Assembly (NCBI GenBank): GCA_029555415.1
Contig: JAKPSI010000064.1
Span: 1 to 64,000, forward strand
Length of the DNA: 64,000 nt
Origin: Bacteroidota bacterium
Lineage (GTDB): Bacteria > Bacteroidota > Bacteroidia > Chitinophagales > Chitinophagaceae
Direction: 5' to 3'
Shown here: positions 1 to 6,962 of the stretch, one piece after another
How the letters are laid out: the number at the start of each line of letters is the position of its first letter
Position numbering within the stretch: position 1 is the stretch's first letter
The notes under the pieces: model-generated
Told to the model about the DNA's origin: nothing
The model's input: the letters and a program-made list of their open reading frames with translations, nothing else
Databases searched by the model: none
Translations under genes and position numbers: made by a program

Positions 1-68
1 TCATACTGATATTTTTATTAGCCATTTTGCTTAGATTTAAGGAGCTAAAAAGTAGCACCGTGGTCTAA
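1..68 (+). other. possible 3' end of a gene running in from the left
   Basis: An open frame enters from the left edge and stops with TAA at 66-68. The roughly 21 residues start hydrophobic (ILIFLLAILLRF) and end KSSTVV, which would suit the tail of a membrane protein. The stretch is too short to identify and may be chance. Confidence 0.15.
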
Positions 69-110
69 GCAAACACACGCTAAAAACAGTATGGTTAGTC
101 TTAAAAAAGA

Positions 111-193
111 GGGGTCAGTTTGCCGCGATCAAGTGGGGTCAGTTTGCCGCGGTCGAAGGGGGTCAGTTTCACGCGGTCAAGTGGGGTCTGTTT
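111..193. repeat. 24-bp direct tandem repeats, IS21-type transposon end (inferred)
   Basis: Three complete units of 24 bp start at 111, 135 and 159, and a partial fourth starts at 183. Each begins GGGGTCAGTTT and continues with a CCGCGGTCAAG-like half. Multiple short direct repeats of this GGGTCAGTTT kind are known at the ends of IS21-family elements, where the transposase binds. That assignment rests on resemblance; no istA or istB gene is visible. The surrounding 1-305 interval otherwise holds only AT-rich sequence leading to the sigma-factor gene. Confidence 0.55.
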
Positions 194-305
194 AGGCGGA
201 ATTTCCATTTATTATTTACCGGTTAGAAAACGATTACCTGAAATAAACTAATATGTTTTTAGCATCCTTAGTGCAACCTTATATAAAATCTGCATTATAT
301 ACCAA

Positions 306-881
306 ATGAACCTTGAAGAGGAGAAGCATTTATTACAACAGATTAAAACTGACCCTGAGAAGTTTGGGGTCCTTTTTGATGCCTGTTATCAACCTATTTT
401 TAAATATATTTTAAGACGGGTTGCTGATTATGATATTTCAAGAGACATTGCGGCGGAATGTTTTCTTAAAGCCTTTTTGAATATTCAATCATTTACCTGG
501 AAAGGCATTTCCCTTTCATCCTGGCTCTACCGGATTGCTACAAATGAAATCAATTACTATTTCCGTCAACATAAGCAATATACAAGTTCGCTTGAACAGC
601 TTAAAAATCGTGGCGAGTTTGATATGATGGACAGCCCGGAATATGTCAACGAAAAACAATTACTTGAAAAAGAACTGGAACAGCATAATGAATTTAAACG
701 GGTACAAAAGGGTTTGACACAACTGGATATCAAATACCAGGAAGTTCTTTCCCTCCGTTATTTTGAAAAAAAATCAATACTGGAAATTGCAGAAATACTG
801 AATAAAAATGAAGGAACGGTTAAATCGCTATTATCCAGGGGTACCGGTAAACTAAGAAAATTAATTATGAATGCAACCTGA
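306..881 (+). CDS. ECF-type RNA polymerase sigma factor
   Basis: This 191-residue protein has the length and layout of an extracytoplasmic-function sigma factor. Residues about 20-95 form region 2, with the core-binding and -10 recognition part including SLSSWLYRIATNEINYYFR. Residues about 130-185 form region 4, a helix-turn-helix containing LSLRYFEKKSILEIAEIL and NEGTVKSLLSRG. It would direct RNA polymerase to a small set of promoters in response to an envelope or surface signal. The next gene, 35 bp downstream, encodes a membrane protein and is the natural candidate for its regulator, but that pairing is inferred. The gene is AT-rich compared with the region beyond 5400. Confidence 0.9.
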   Translation: MNLEEEKHLLQQIKTDPEKFGVLFDACYQPIFKYILRRVADYDISRDIAAECFLKAFLNIQSFTWKGISLSSWLYRIATNEINYYFRQHKQYTSSLEQLKNRGEFDMMDSPEYVNEKQLLEKELEQHNEFKRVQKGLTQLDIKYQEVLSLRYFEKKSILEIAEILNKNEGTVKSLLSRGTGKLRKLIMNAT

Positions 882-916
882 ACAGGAAAATTACATTATA
901 GTAATAAACCTCTACT

Positions 917-1384
917 ATGGAAAATAAAAAATTTGAAGAACAGTTGGAAAATCTACAAACACCACAAGTGAACGACATCCGTCATCAGCAAAGTTTAAAA
1001 GTCAATTTGCTGAATGCCCGGAAATCTTCCCGTATTGGTATTGTGTTTATTACCCTTCCTTGTCTGTTCCTGTTTGGTGTATTTATGAAATATTTTCTGG
1101 GTGTTCAATTCCCTGTTTTCACTGCTTTGGAAGATGCTATGGCCAATCTGGATAAAACACCATTTTTGAAATGGATCTCCCCGGTATTATTAGTAGGGTT
1201 ACCTTTGCTGGCTATTATCATTAACACACTTGCCATCACTCATTTTTACAGGGATAAGCAACGGAAAGAGTTATTAATAACAATAAAATACAGGTTATTG
1301 AATATTTCGATACTTATAATCAGTATTTGTATTGTGGCTATTTTTATTTTATTTGCTATTGGTGAATACATGCACCATGGCTGA
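917..1384 (+). CDS. three-helix membrane protein, possible sigma-factor partner
   Basis: The 155-residue product starts with about 38 charged, soluble residues. Three hydrophobic segments follow at roughly residues 39-60, 90-110 and 125-150. I do not recognise a named family. Its position 35 bp after an ECF sigma gene in the same direction, with a short cytoplasmic N-terminus ahead of membrane helices, resembles the layout of anti-sigma factors. No FecR or zinc-anti-sigma motif is present, so this role is a guess. The gene is AT-rich. Confidence 0.7.
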   Translation: MENKKFEEQLENLQTPQVNDIRHQQSLKVNLLNARKSSRIGIVFITLPCLFLFGVFMKYFLGVQFPVFTALEDAMANLDKTPFLKWISPVLLVGLPLLAIIINTLAITHFYRDKQRKELLITIKYRLLNISILIISICIVAIFILFAIGEYMHHG

Positions 1385-1431
1385 AAATACAAGATGATTA
1401 CTTGAGTATCCCCGGTTTTGAATTCTTTAAA

Positions 1432-1449
1432 AATGATAATTTTATCATT
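1432..1449. terminator. AT-only hairpin after the sigma operon
   Basis: AATGATAA and TTATCATT form a perfect 8-bp inverted repeat with a 2-nt loop, about 50 bp behind the membrane-protein stop codon. It has no GC clamp or T-run, so termination activity is uncertain. Confidence 0.25.
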
Positions 1450-1528
1450 GAAATAAAGGATATATAAAAACCAACATAAACTCTTCATATGAAATAAAGA
1501 GCCAAAATGTTGAGAATTTTATTTGCAA

Positions 1529-1754
1529 GCCGCTAACATTGGTATTGCCAATAGTGGAGCTGGACATTGGAGCAATCAGCAGTGGTAATTATGCTGTACT
1601 GCGGTTTGGGGCTCGATGAATCCCGGCACTGTGGCCGGGACAGGCGCCGCCCGGCTTTAGTTCTTAATCTTGAACTTTATCAGAAAGCCAGGCAGCAGTT
1701 CCGGCGGACGGAATTCTAATTCCCCACCATCGGCAATACCTGCCCGTTAGCAGC
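1529..1754. repeat. attC-like inverted-repeat site A
   Basis: This is the first of four related sites. The outer arms GCCGCTAAC (1529-1537) and GTTAGCAGC (1746-1754) pair over 9 bp. A 3-nt spacer on the left and a 5-nt spacer on the right are unpaired. The inner arms, starting GGTATTGCC at 1541 and ending GGCAATACC at 1740, pair over about 19 bp with three mismatches. All three would be G-T pairs on the bottom strand. Internal blocks shared with site B include GGAGCAATC, a GGCTCGAYGAAT-like block and CAGCAGTTCCGG. A CCCGGC..GCCGGG-type hairpin sits near 1622-1640. The architecture matches integron attC sites (R arm, spacer, L stem). The rest of 1385-1987 holds a small hairpin and the promoter of the next gene. 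Confidence 0.7.
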
Positions 1755-1833
1755 AACCGTATGAACCGACAGTGCAACCATTGACGAGAGTAAAATTAGA
1801 CACTGAATGACTGTCACCACTGCCGTTTTTCAA

Positions 1834-1862
1834 TTTGACATCGGGCCAAATTTTTAACTTTG
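1834..1862 (+). promoter_or_regulatory. Bacteroidota-type promoter for the VOC gene
   Basis: TTTG at 1834-1837 and TAACTTTG at 1855-1862 match the Bacteroidota -33 (TTTG) and -7 (TAnnTTTG) elements. They are separated by 17 nt, slightly shorter than usual. The promoter lies between site A and the gene, so the gene appears to carry its own promoter. Confidence 0.5.
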
Positions 1863-1987
1863 GTGCTTCTATTTTTTTAACAGTTGCGGGGGACAGTAAT
1901 TCTTGTTTTCCGGGCTTTGTGAACAGCAGGGCGACAATTCACACGACAGCAACTAACGATTAGAATAAAATCATAAACTTGATAACA

Positions 1988-2512
1988 ATGAAACGAGCCG
2001 TATTTTTAACTTTTGCATTTGTGGCAACTTTTTGTCTTGGGTTCTCATTTAAGACATTAACGACAACAACAAACGACAGCAATAAAATGAAACGAGTAAC
2101 AGGTATTGGGGGCATTTTTTTCAAATGTAAAGACCCGAAAAAAGTAAAAGAATGGTATCAGACACATCTTGGATTAAACACAAACGAATATGGAAGCGTA
2201 TTTGAGTGGTACCAAGGTGCTGACAGCACAAAAAAAGGATTTACACAATGGAGTCCGTTCAACGACAAGACTAAATACTTTGAACCTTCTACAAAAGAAT
2301 TTATGATAAACTATCGAGTAGAGAATTTGGAACCACTTGTTGAAGAATTGAAAAAGGAAGGCGTAACCATTGTGGACAAAATTGAAACTGTTGAATATGG
2401 AAAATTTGTCCATATCCTTGACGTGGAAGGAAATAAAATTGAACTTTGGGAAGCTAACGACATTGAATTTGAAAAATTGGGCAAACAAATTGGTGCTGAA
2501 ACCACAAAATAA
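1988..2512 (+). CDS. secreted VOC (glyoxalase/bleomycin-resistance fold) protein
   Basis: The protein has 174 residues. Residues 1-23 form a signal peptide (MKRAVFLTFAFVATFCLG). A vicinal-oxygen-chelate domain occupies about residues 35-155, recognisable from GIFFKCKDPKKVKEWYQTHL, YRVENLEPLVEELKKEGV and DVEGNKIELWE. VOC proteins are metal-dependent lyases, dioxygenases or binding proteins; the substrate here cannot be read. The ATG at 1988 is chosen because it gives a clean signal peptide; an in-frame TTG lies 9 bp upstream. Site A precedes it and site B begins 17 bp after its stop, making it the first cassette-like unit. Confidence 0.85.
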   Translation: MKRAVFLTFAFVATFCLGFSFKTLTTTTNDSNKMKRVTGIGGIFFKCKDPKKVKEWYQTHLGLNTNEYGSVFEWYQGADSTKKGFTQWSPFNDKTKYFEPSTKEFMINYRVENLEPLVEELKKEGVTIVDKIETVEYGKFVHILDVEGNKIELWEANDIEFEKLGKQIGAETTK

Positions 2513-2528
2513 CCTACCAAAACGGCAT

Positions 2529-2727
2529 GCTGTTAATAAGGGTATTGCTGCAAGCGGGACTTGAGATTGGAGCAATCGGCTTTATCATGCTATCAGCAGC
2601 AGTTTCGGCTCGACGAATAAAGCCAGGCAAAAGTTCTTAACTTCAAATTCAAATTAAAACCGGGCAGCAGTTCCGGGCGGAACCTTATAAAATATCCCAC
2701 CTGCAGCAATACCTGTCCGTTGTAGGC
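2529..2727. repeat. attC-like inverted-repeat site B
   Basis: The inner arms at 2541-2559 (GGTATTGCTGCAAGCGGGA) and 2695-2713 pair over 19 bp with only two mismatches. Both are bottom-strand G-T pairs. Where site A has GGTATTGCC, this site has GGTATTGCTGC with a matching change on the other arm. The left outer arm GCTGTTAA (2529-2536) is consensus-like; the right outer arm, GTTGTAGGC (2719-2727), is diverged. Internal blocks GGAGCAATCGGC, GGCTCGACGAAT and GGGCAGCAGTTCCGGGCGG are shared with site A. The site starts 17 bp after the VOC stop and ends 9 bp before the next ATG. Confidence 0.7.
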
Positions 2728-2735
2728 AATGCCAA

Positions 2736-3314
2736 ATGATAAAAGCATTTAGAATGAAATATATTTTTATTTATCTTCTTGTATTTATTTGCAGTTTAAT
2801 TTCTAGCCTTTGCTATGGACAAAATAAAATTAATTTGATATATAACATAACCGACATCAACAAACCTAGCAATGACACTTTTAACATAAAAAAAGTTAGT
2901 ATTGTAAACCATTCAGACTCTATAATTATCATACTAAAAAACAGGAATAAAATTACCTTTCCCCCAGGTAAAATCTGGGGTTATCAGGATTCCCACAATA
3001 CTATTTATCGCTATTTTGATGGTGATTTTTATTATGTTAGACAACTTGATACCATGATTATTTATTCGCGTGTAGGTGGTAAAAGCAATAAATATTATTT
3101 TAGCGAAGGGGGAAATGGAAAAATACTGAGTTTAGGTACGAAAAGTTTGAAAAAAGAATTTGCAAACAATGCTTGTCTTTTAAATAAGATTGCCAATGAA
3201 TATAAATGGTATCAGGATTACTCAGCATACAACAAAAAGACAAAGTCTTACAGAATTGTAGAGTTTTTTAAATATTGCCTGGACAACATTCAAGTAGCCA
3301 GGAAGAAGAGCTAA
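2736..3314 (+). CDS. secreted protein of unknown function (cassette gene)
   Basis: I do not recognise this 192-residue protein. It begins with a signal peptide (about residues 7-29, FIYLLVFICSLISSLCYGQ) and is therefore exported. The remainder is rich in Ile, Asn, Lys and Tyr, with beta-type stretches such as SDSIIIILKNRNKITFP and YRYFDGDFYYVRQLDTMII. Its base composition is the most AT-rich in the window, clearly different from the S41 gene that follows, which suggests separate origin. An alternative ATG at 2754 also leaves a good signal peptide. No promoter is obvious in the 9 bp between site B and the start, so transcription may come from within or before site B. Confidence 0.7.
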   Translation: MIKAFRMKYIFIYLLVFICSLISSLCYGQNKINLIYNITDINKPSNDTFNIKKVSIVNHSDSIIIILKNRNKITFPPGKIWGYQDSHNTIYRYFDGDFYYVRQLDTMIIYSRVGGKSNKYYFSEGGNGKILSLGTKSLKKEFANNACLLNKIANEYKWYQDYSAYNKKTKSYRIVEFFKYCLDNIQVARKKS

Positions 3315-3324
3315 AAAGGCACTT

Positions 3325-3520
3325 CCGCCAACAAGGTATTGGCAAAAGCGGGGCAGACTCAAGGGTAATCGGCAGCAACTCCTTAATCTGCATTAGTTGT
3401 AGGCTGACCGTTTCTTATTAATTTTTCTTTGTAATTTCAGCATCGCACACATTAAGGGCGACATTGATTGGGCAGACGTACAAAAAAACCCACCTTCGCC
3501 AATACCCCGACGTTAACTGC
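3325..3520. repeat. attC-like inverted-repeat site C
   Basis: The inner arms at 3335-3353 (starting GGTATTGGC) and 3488-3506 (ending GCCAATACC) pair over 19 bp with four mismatches, three of them bottom-strand G-T pairs. The base changed relative to site A (GGC instead of GCC) is compensated on the opposite arm. The outer arms are GCCAAC (3327-3332) and GTTAAC (3512-3517), pairing with two bottom-strand G-T wobbles. The central part is diverged from sites A and B. The site begins about 10 bp after the preceding stop. The remaining 3521-3634 interval is AT-rich leader for the S41 gene. Confidence 0.65.
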
Positions 3521-3634
3521 TCAGCCAGTCAAAATCCTCTGAAAACCTCAAAACAGACGGCAATGATGTTCCAGTCATATTTTGAATCGTTAATTCATAA
3601 ACTTTACGCTTACTTTGAACATGAGAAATGAAAA

Positions 3635-5101
3635 ATGAAAAAATATTTACTTCTCCATATATCTATATTACTGTTTTCAGCAAATTCCAAGTCGCAAACA
3701 CTCACTTCAGAAAACCTGCATAAAGACTTCCAGGTACTGAAAAGTGTTTTATTGAATTATCACCCCGGGCTTTACAGGTTTCAGGACAGCCTGACCGTTG
3801 CCGGTAATTTTGCAAAACTTGAACAACAATTGACACGGGACCTGACGCTTGCTGAGGCTTATCTGATCTTTTCCAAATTCACAGCAAGTATTAAATGCGG
3901 ACATACCTTTTGCAGCTTTTATAATCAAAGCGGTCAGACAAAAGACAGCCTTTTCAACAAAAGCGATAAAGTCCCTTTTACGTTTTTCCTGTTTGACAAA
4001 AGGATGTTTATTGAAAAAAATGTTTCAGAAAGTGATGCGTTAGTTCAGGGCACTGAAGTTCTAGAAATCAATAATATACCTGTCACTGCAATTATTGACA
4101 CTTTAATACAATACATTAAGGGTGATGGCGGTAATAATTTAAAAAGACTGAATGATCTAAACCTTTCCGGCTTAGGCAAATTTGAAGCATTTGATATTTT
4201 TCATTCACTATTATTCCCACCCAAAAACAATCTGTATTCTTTAAAAATCAAACAACCCGGCACAACCGATCTTAAGGAAGCCAGTGTAAAAGCCATAAGC
4301 CGGAATGAACGTTTTGCATTAATGGAAAACAAGTATGGTAAACAGCCGGCGACTTTATACGATCTATGGAGTTTTAAGATCCTGAACAGTGAAACCGCCT
4401 ATCTGAAAATAGGCACATTTGTAACCAATCAATTAACCATTGACTGGAAGAAATATATTACTAACGCTTTTGACGAACTGAACGAAAAGAATATCCAGAA
4501 CTTAATCATTGACATCCGTGGTAATGAAGGAGGCGATGATGAAGTAAATCTTGTACTGGGGAATAAATTAGCGAAAAGGCAAATTGAATTTCCGGCATTC
4601 AGGGAGTTACTACGCTATGAAGATGTTTCCGATGAATATCGCCCCTATCTGAATACATGGGATAAAAGTTTCTATAACCGGAAAGGGCAATTAATAAAAA
4701 AAGAGAACGGGTTTTATACCTGGAAAAGAGACAGAGGGAACTCAATTATCAAGCAGAACAATAAAGCATTCCGTGGAAACACCTACCTGCTTGTTGACGC
4801 AGCCAATAGTTCAGCCACATTCTTCCTTACAGCAGGGTTACAACAAAACAAAATCGCGACAGTGATCGGCTCTGAAACTGGCGGGAACCGAAAAGGTACA
4901 AATGGCGGACAACTTTTCTTTTTACGGCTGCCTCATTCTAAAATAGAAATCGATATCCCGTTAATTGGTTACTATCCTTTAACAGAGCAACCTGACAAGG
5001 GCATAAAACCAGACATTGAAATTCCATTAACAATTTCAGATCTCTTATCCAACAAAGACAGGGTTTTGGAAAAAACACTGGAGCTAATTAAGAATAAGTA
5101 G
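3635..5101 (+). CDS. secreted S41-family (C-terminal-processing/tricorn-like) peptidase
   Basis: The 488-residue protein has an N-terminal signal peptide (residues 1-20, ending NSKSQ). A helical N-terminal domain is followed by a PDZ-like stretch around residues 120-160 (VQGTEVLEINNIPVTAI). The S41 catalytic domain comes next, with NLIIDIRGNEGGDD near residue 290 and the nucleophile region DAANSSATFFL (Ser392/393). ETGGNRKGTNGG and GIKPDIEIP complete the family signature. It should cleave peptides or proteins in the periplasm or outside. The gene sits alone between sites C and D in the same direction as the other cassette genes. GC content is higher than that of its neighbour at 2736. Confidence 0.88.
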   Translation: MKKYLLLHISILLFSANSKSQTLTSENLHKDFQVLKSVLLNYHPGLYRFQDSLTVAGNFAKLEQQLTRDLTLAEAYLIFSKFTASIKCGHTFCSFYNQSGQTKDSLFNKSDKVPFTFFLFDKRMFIEKNVSESDALVQGTEVLEINNIPVTAIIDTLIQYIKGDGGNNLKRLNDLNLSGLGKFEAFDIFHSLLFPPKNNLYSLKIKQPGTTDLKEASVKAISRNERFALMENKYGKQPATLYDLWSFKILNSETAYLKIGTFVTNQLTIDWKKYITNAFDELNEKNIQNLIIDIRGNEGGDDEVNLVLGNKLAKRQIEFPAFRELLRYEDVSDEYRPYLNTWDKSFYNRKGQLIKKENGFYTWKRDRGNSIIKQNNKAFRGNTYLLVDAANSSATFFLTAGLQQNKIATVIGSETGGNRKGTNGGQLFFLRLPHSKIEIDIPLIGYYPLTEQPDKGIKPDIEIPLTISDLLSNKDRVLEKTLELIKNK

Positions 5102-5111
5102 CGGTACATCA

Positions 5112-5250
5112 GCCAGCAAGGGTATTCTTGATAGTCAGGCAGGACATAAAAACTGCCAGTCCCGTATAAGCGGGATTTTGCTGTGGTTCCGGGCTTGACG
5201 AATATTCATTTCCCTGCCCCACCCTCAATCCATACACATTCATTAACAGC
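5112..5250. repeat. attC-like inverted-repeat site D (short, diverged)
   Basis: The site begins 11 bp after the S41 stop. Its inner arms, 5122-5143 (GTATTC..TTGA..GGCAGG) and 5213-5235, pair over most of 22 bp with one bulge. Two of the differences are bottom-strand G-T pairs. The outer arms are GCCAGCAA (5112-5119) and TTAACAGC (5243-5250). It keeps the GGCTTGACGAAT and CCCCACC blocks of the family but is only about 140 bp long. A CCCG..CGGG mini-hairpin lies at 5161-5174. The interval 5251-5409 shows nothing further except the ribosome site of the next gene. Confidence 0.55.
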
Positions 5251-5396
5251 ATATTATGATCGTTTATCTGCCGGCCCTGCTCCCTTTGATTTCAGCTGAA
5301 ATACCGAACTTTGTTACTGTAAATCTTCTGAAAACACATGCGGATTGAAATTTGCCGTAACTGACTATTCCAACTGCATTGTTTCACCTAAAAAAA

Positions 5397-5402
5397 GGAG
5401 GG
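5397..5402 (+). promoter_or_regulatory. unusually strong Shine-Dalgarno sequence
   Basis: GGAGGG lies 7 nt before the ATG at 5410. Most genes in this window lack such a motif, as is normal for Bacteroidota, so this start is unusually well marked. Confidence 0.5.
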
Positions 5403-5409
5403 TAAAACA

Positions 5410-6543
5410 ATGAAAGTATTTTTTGTCACACTAATAATGATGGGCCTGGCCTTTTCCCCTCAGTTAGCAAAGGCTCAAAAAGGATCTTCCATCGTCATCC
5501 ATGATAACACCAGTCAAACAAATGGCGGAGAAAATGCGACATCGAATCTCAGGAAAGAGATAACCTCCGCATTAAACCGCGAAAAACCCTGTACTGACCT
5601 GATGGACGACCAGGATATCCGCAATGTGCTGGAGAGTGAACGGGAAAAGAATTTACTTGAAGGCGGTGATCCGCAACAGGTATTAACAGATATCGGGAAC
5701 CTGATGGGAGCCAGTTATGTAATGAGCGTTTCTGCTACCCCGGGAGCCGGCGGAACCAATACATATACGGTTTTTGTGATGGACCCGCAATCCGGAAAAA
5801 CAATTGCCCGCCAAACGGGAACAGATGCCAAACAAATTGCAGATAATATCACCAGGCAGCTTGGGTCCAGTCTTTCGGATGACTGTAAACCGCATTGGGT
5901 GGGGGAAGTCAGGTATGATTACTCCTCGAATGAAACAAAAGTAACAAACGACGCAGGTGCCATGCATGCCAGTACGAGGAATACCAAACGAACCAAGACC
6001 GAAACTTATATTGCACAAAACAGCATTGTTGCCATGTTATTACCACCTAAACCCGGCAGCAATATTACTACCAGTAAAGCGATCGCAAGGGTCTGGATGA
6101 GATCGAAGATCATCTCAGAAAGGAAAGAGGAAACGGTCGGTGAAATTTATTGCCGCCTGAAAGGTGAAAACCCTGAATGGAAGGGCTACAACGCATCATA
6201 CGCAGAAACCATAACGCAATTAGGCGGAGGCGCAGACAATCTTCCCGTCTCTATTTCATTGGATGATGAGGGTAACTACAGTATCGTTGTAAGTTCACCC
6301 GGCGGGGTGCTTATTGGCAAAGTCGAAACTAAAAGGTCAGAATCAGGTTGTGGCCCGGTAAATCCCCCTTCCATAGATGCGGTAAGTATGCCTGAACAAA
6401 AACTGGACAAATCAGGTTTCGATGTTACCGGGAAAACCGATGCAAAAAACCGTGACTCCCTCACTGGCTCCAAAACCATGCCTGACGGAAAAACGAAAAT
6501 AACCTGGCATCTGAAACTGGTAAAACCGAAAAAGAAAAATTGA
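5410..6543 (+). CDS. secreted protein with a CsgG/FlgO-like N-terminal region, function unknown
   Basis: The 377-residue protein has a signal peptide ending AKAQ at residue 23. Residues about 25-160 look like the fold used by CsgG, LpoB and FlgO lipoprotein relatives: DDQDIRNVLESER, a DIGNLMGASYVMSVSA stretch, then DPQSGKTIARQT and IADNITRQLGSSL. That resemblance is tentative. The C-terminal half (about 165-377) is unfamiliar and contains beta-rich and Lys-rich stretches, ending KPKKKN. It has no lipobox. It follows site D but has base composition closer to the rest of the chromosome, so whether it is a fourth cassette gene or the flank of the array is open. Confidence 0.7.
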   Translation: MKVFFVTLIMMGLAFSPQLAKAQKGSSIVIHDNTSQTNGGENATSNLRKEITSALNREKPCTDLMDDQDIRNVLESEREKNLLEGGDPQQVLTDIGNLMGASYVMSVSATPGAGGTNTYTVFVMDPQSGKTIARQTGTDAKQIADNITRQLGSSLSDDCKPHWVGEVRYDYSSNETKVTNDAGAMHASTRNTKRTKTETYIAQNSIVAMLLPPKPGSNITTSKAIARVWMRSKIISERKEETVGEIYCRLKGENPEWKGYNASYAETITQLGGGADNLPVSISLDDEGNYSIVVSSPGGVLIGKVETKRSESGCGPVNPPSIDAVSMPEQKLDKSGFDVTGKTDAKNRDSLTGSKTMPDGKTKITWHLKLVKPKKKN

Positions 6544-6692
6544 ACAGCTTAACTGTTATTTGATCACATTCAAGCAGTTTAAAACCTGAAATATGATTCC
6601 GCTAATGGTGATAAGCGGCAGGCGGAAATGTAACACCCAACCTGCTCAAAGCCTTATTATTGCCTGCAAGTAAGCAGTTTGTGCTAAATTGA

Positions 6693-6914
6693 ATCTTTTA
6701 TATAAATATCAGCTTTGAAAACAATCTTTTCAGCTTCGCCATTCATGATACCACGCAGATCGCCCTCACGGATTATATGAATGCCTTCCACAGTCTGAAG
6801 TTCTCAGTGGAGAAAAACAGGGCTTATAATCCGGGTTCGGTAACAGTATTTTTCAAACTGAATAACAAGGCCTTTGCTGTGCTTCCGGGAAAAACTCTTG
6901 TGTTGTCCGCTTAA
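6693..6914 (+). pseudogene. remnant of a gene, C-terminal fragment
   Basis: An open frame of 73 codons after an in-frame stop reads as ordinary protein. It includes SFAIHDTTQIALTDYMNAFH and FFKLNNKAFAVLPGKTLVLS before TAA at 6912. There is no sensible start codon near its beginning, so it looks like the surviving 3' part of a deleted gene. I do not recognise the family. The other bases of 6544-6962 show no gene. Confidence 0.35.
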
Positions 6915-6962
6915 ATTGCAGAAATTAACGGCTCGTTATCTCCGAAATAAGAAACCGAAAAC

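Noticed and set aside
111-193. Possible CRISPR-like array
   Set aside because: The 24-bp units are contiguous with no spacers between them, which is incompatible with a CRISPR array.
6598-6675. Possible fifth attC-like site (GCTAATGG...TTATTATTGCCTGC)
   Set aside because: The arms do not pair well when aligned as in sites A-D, and the conserved internal blocks are absent.
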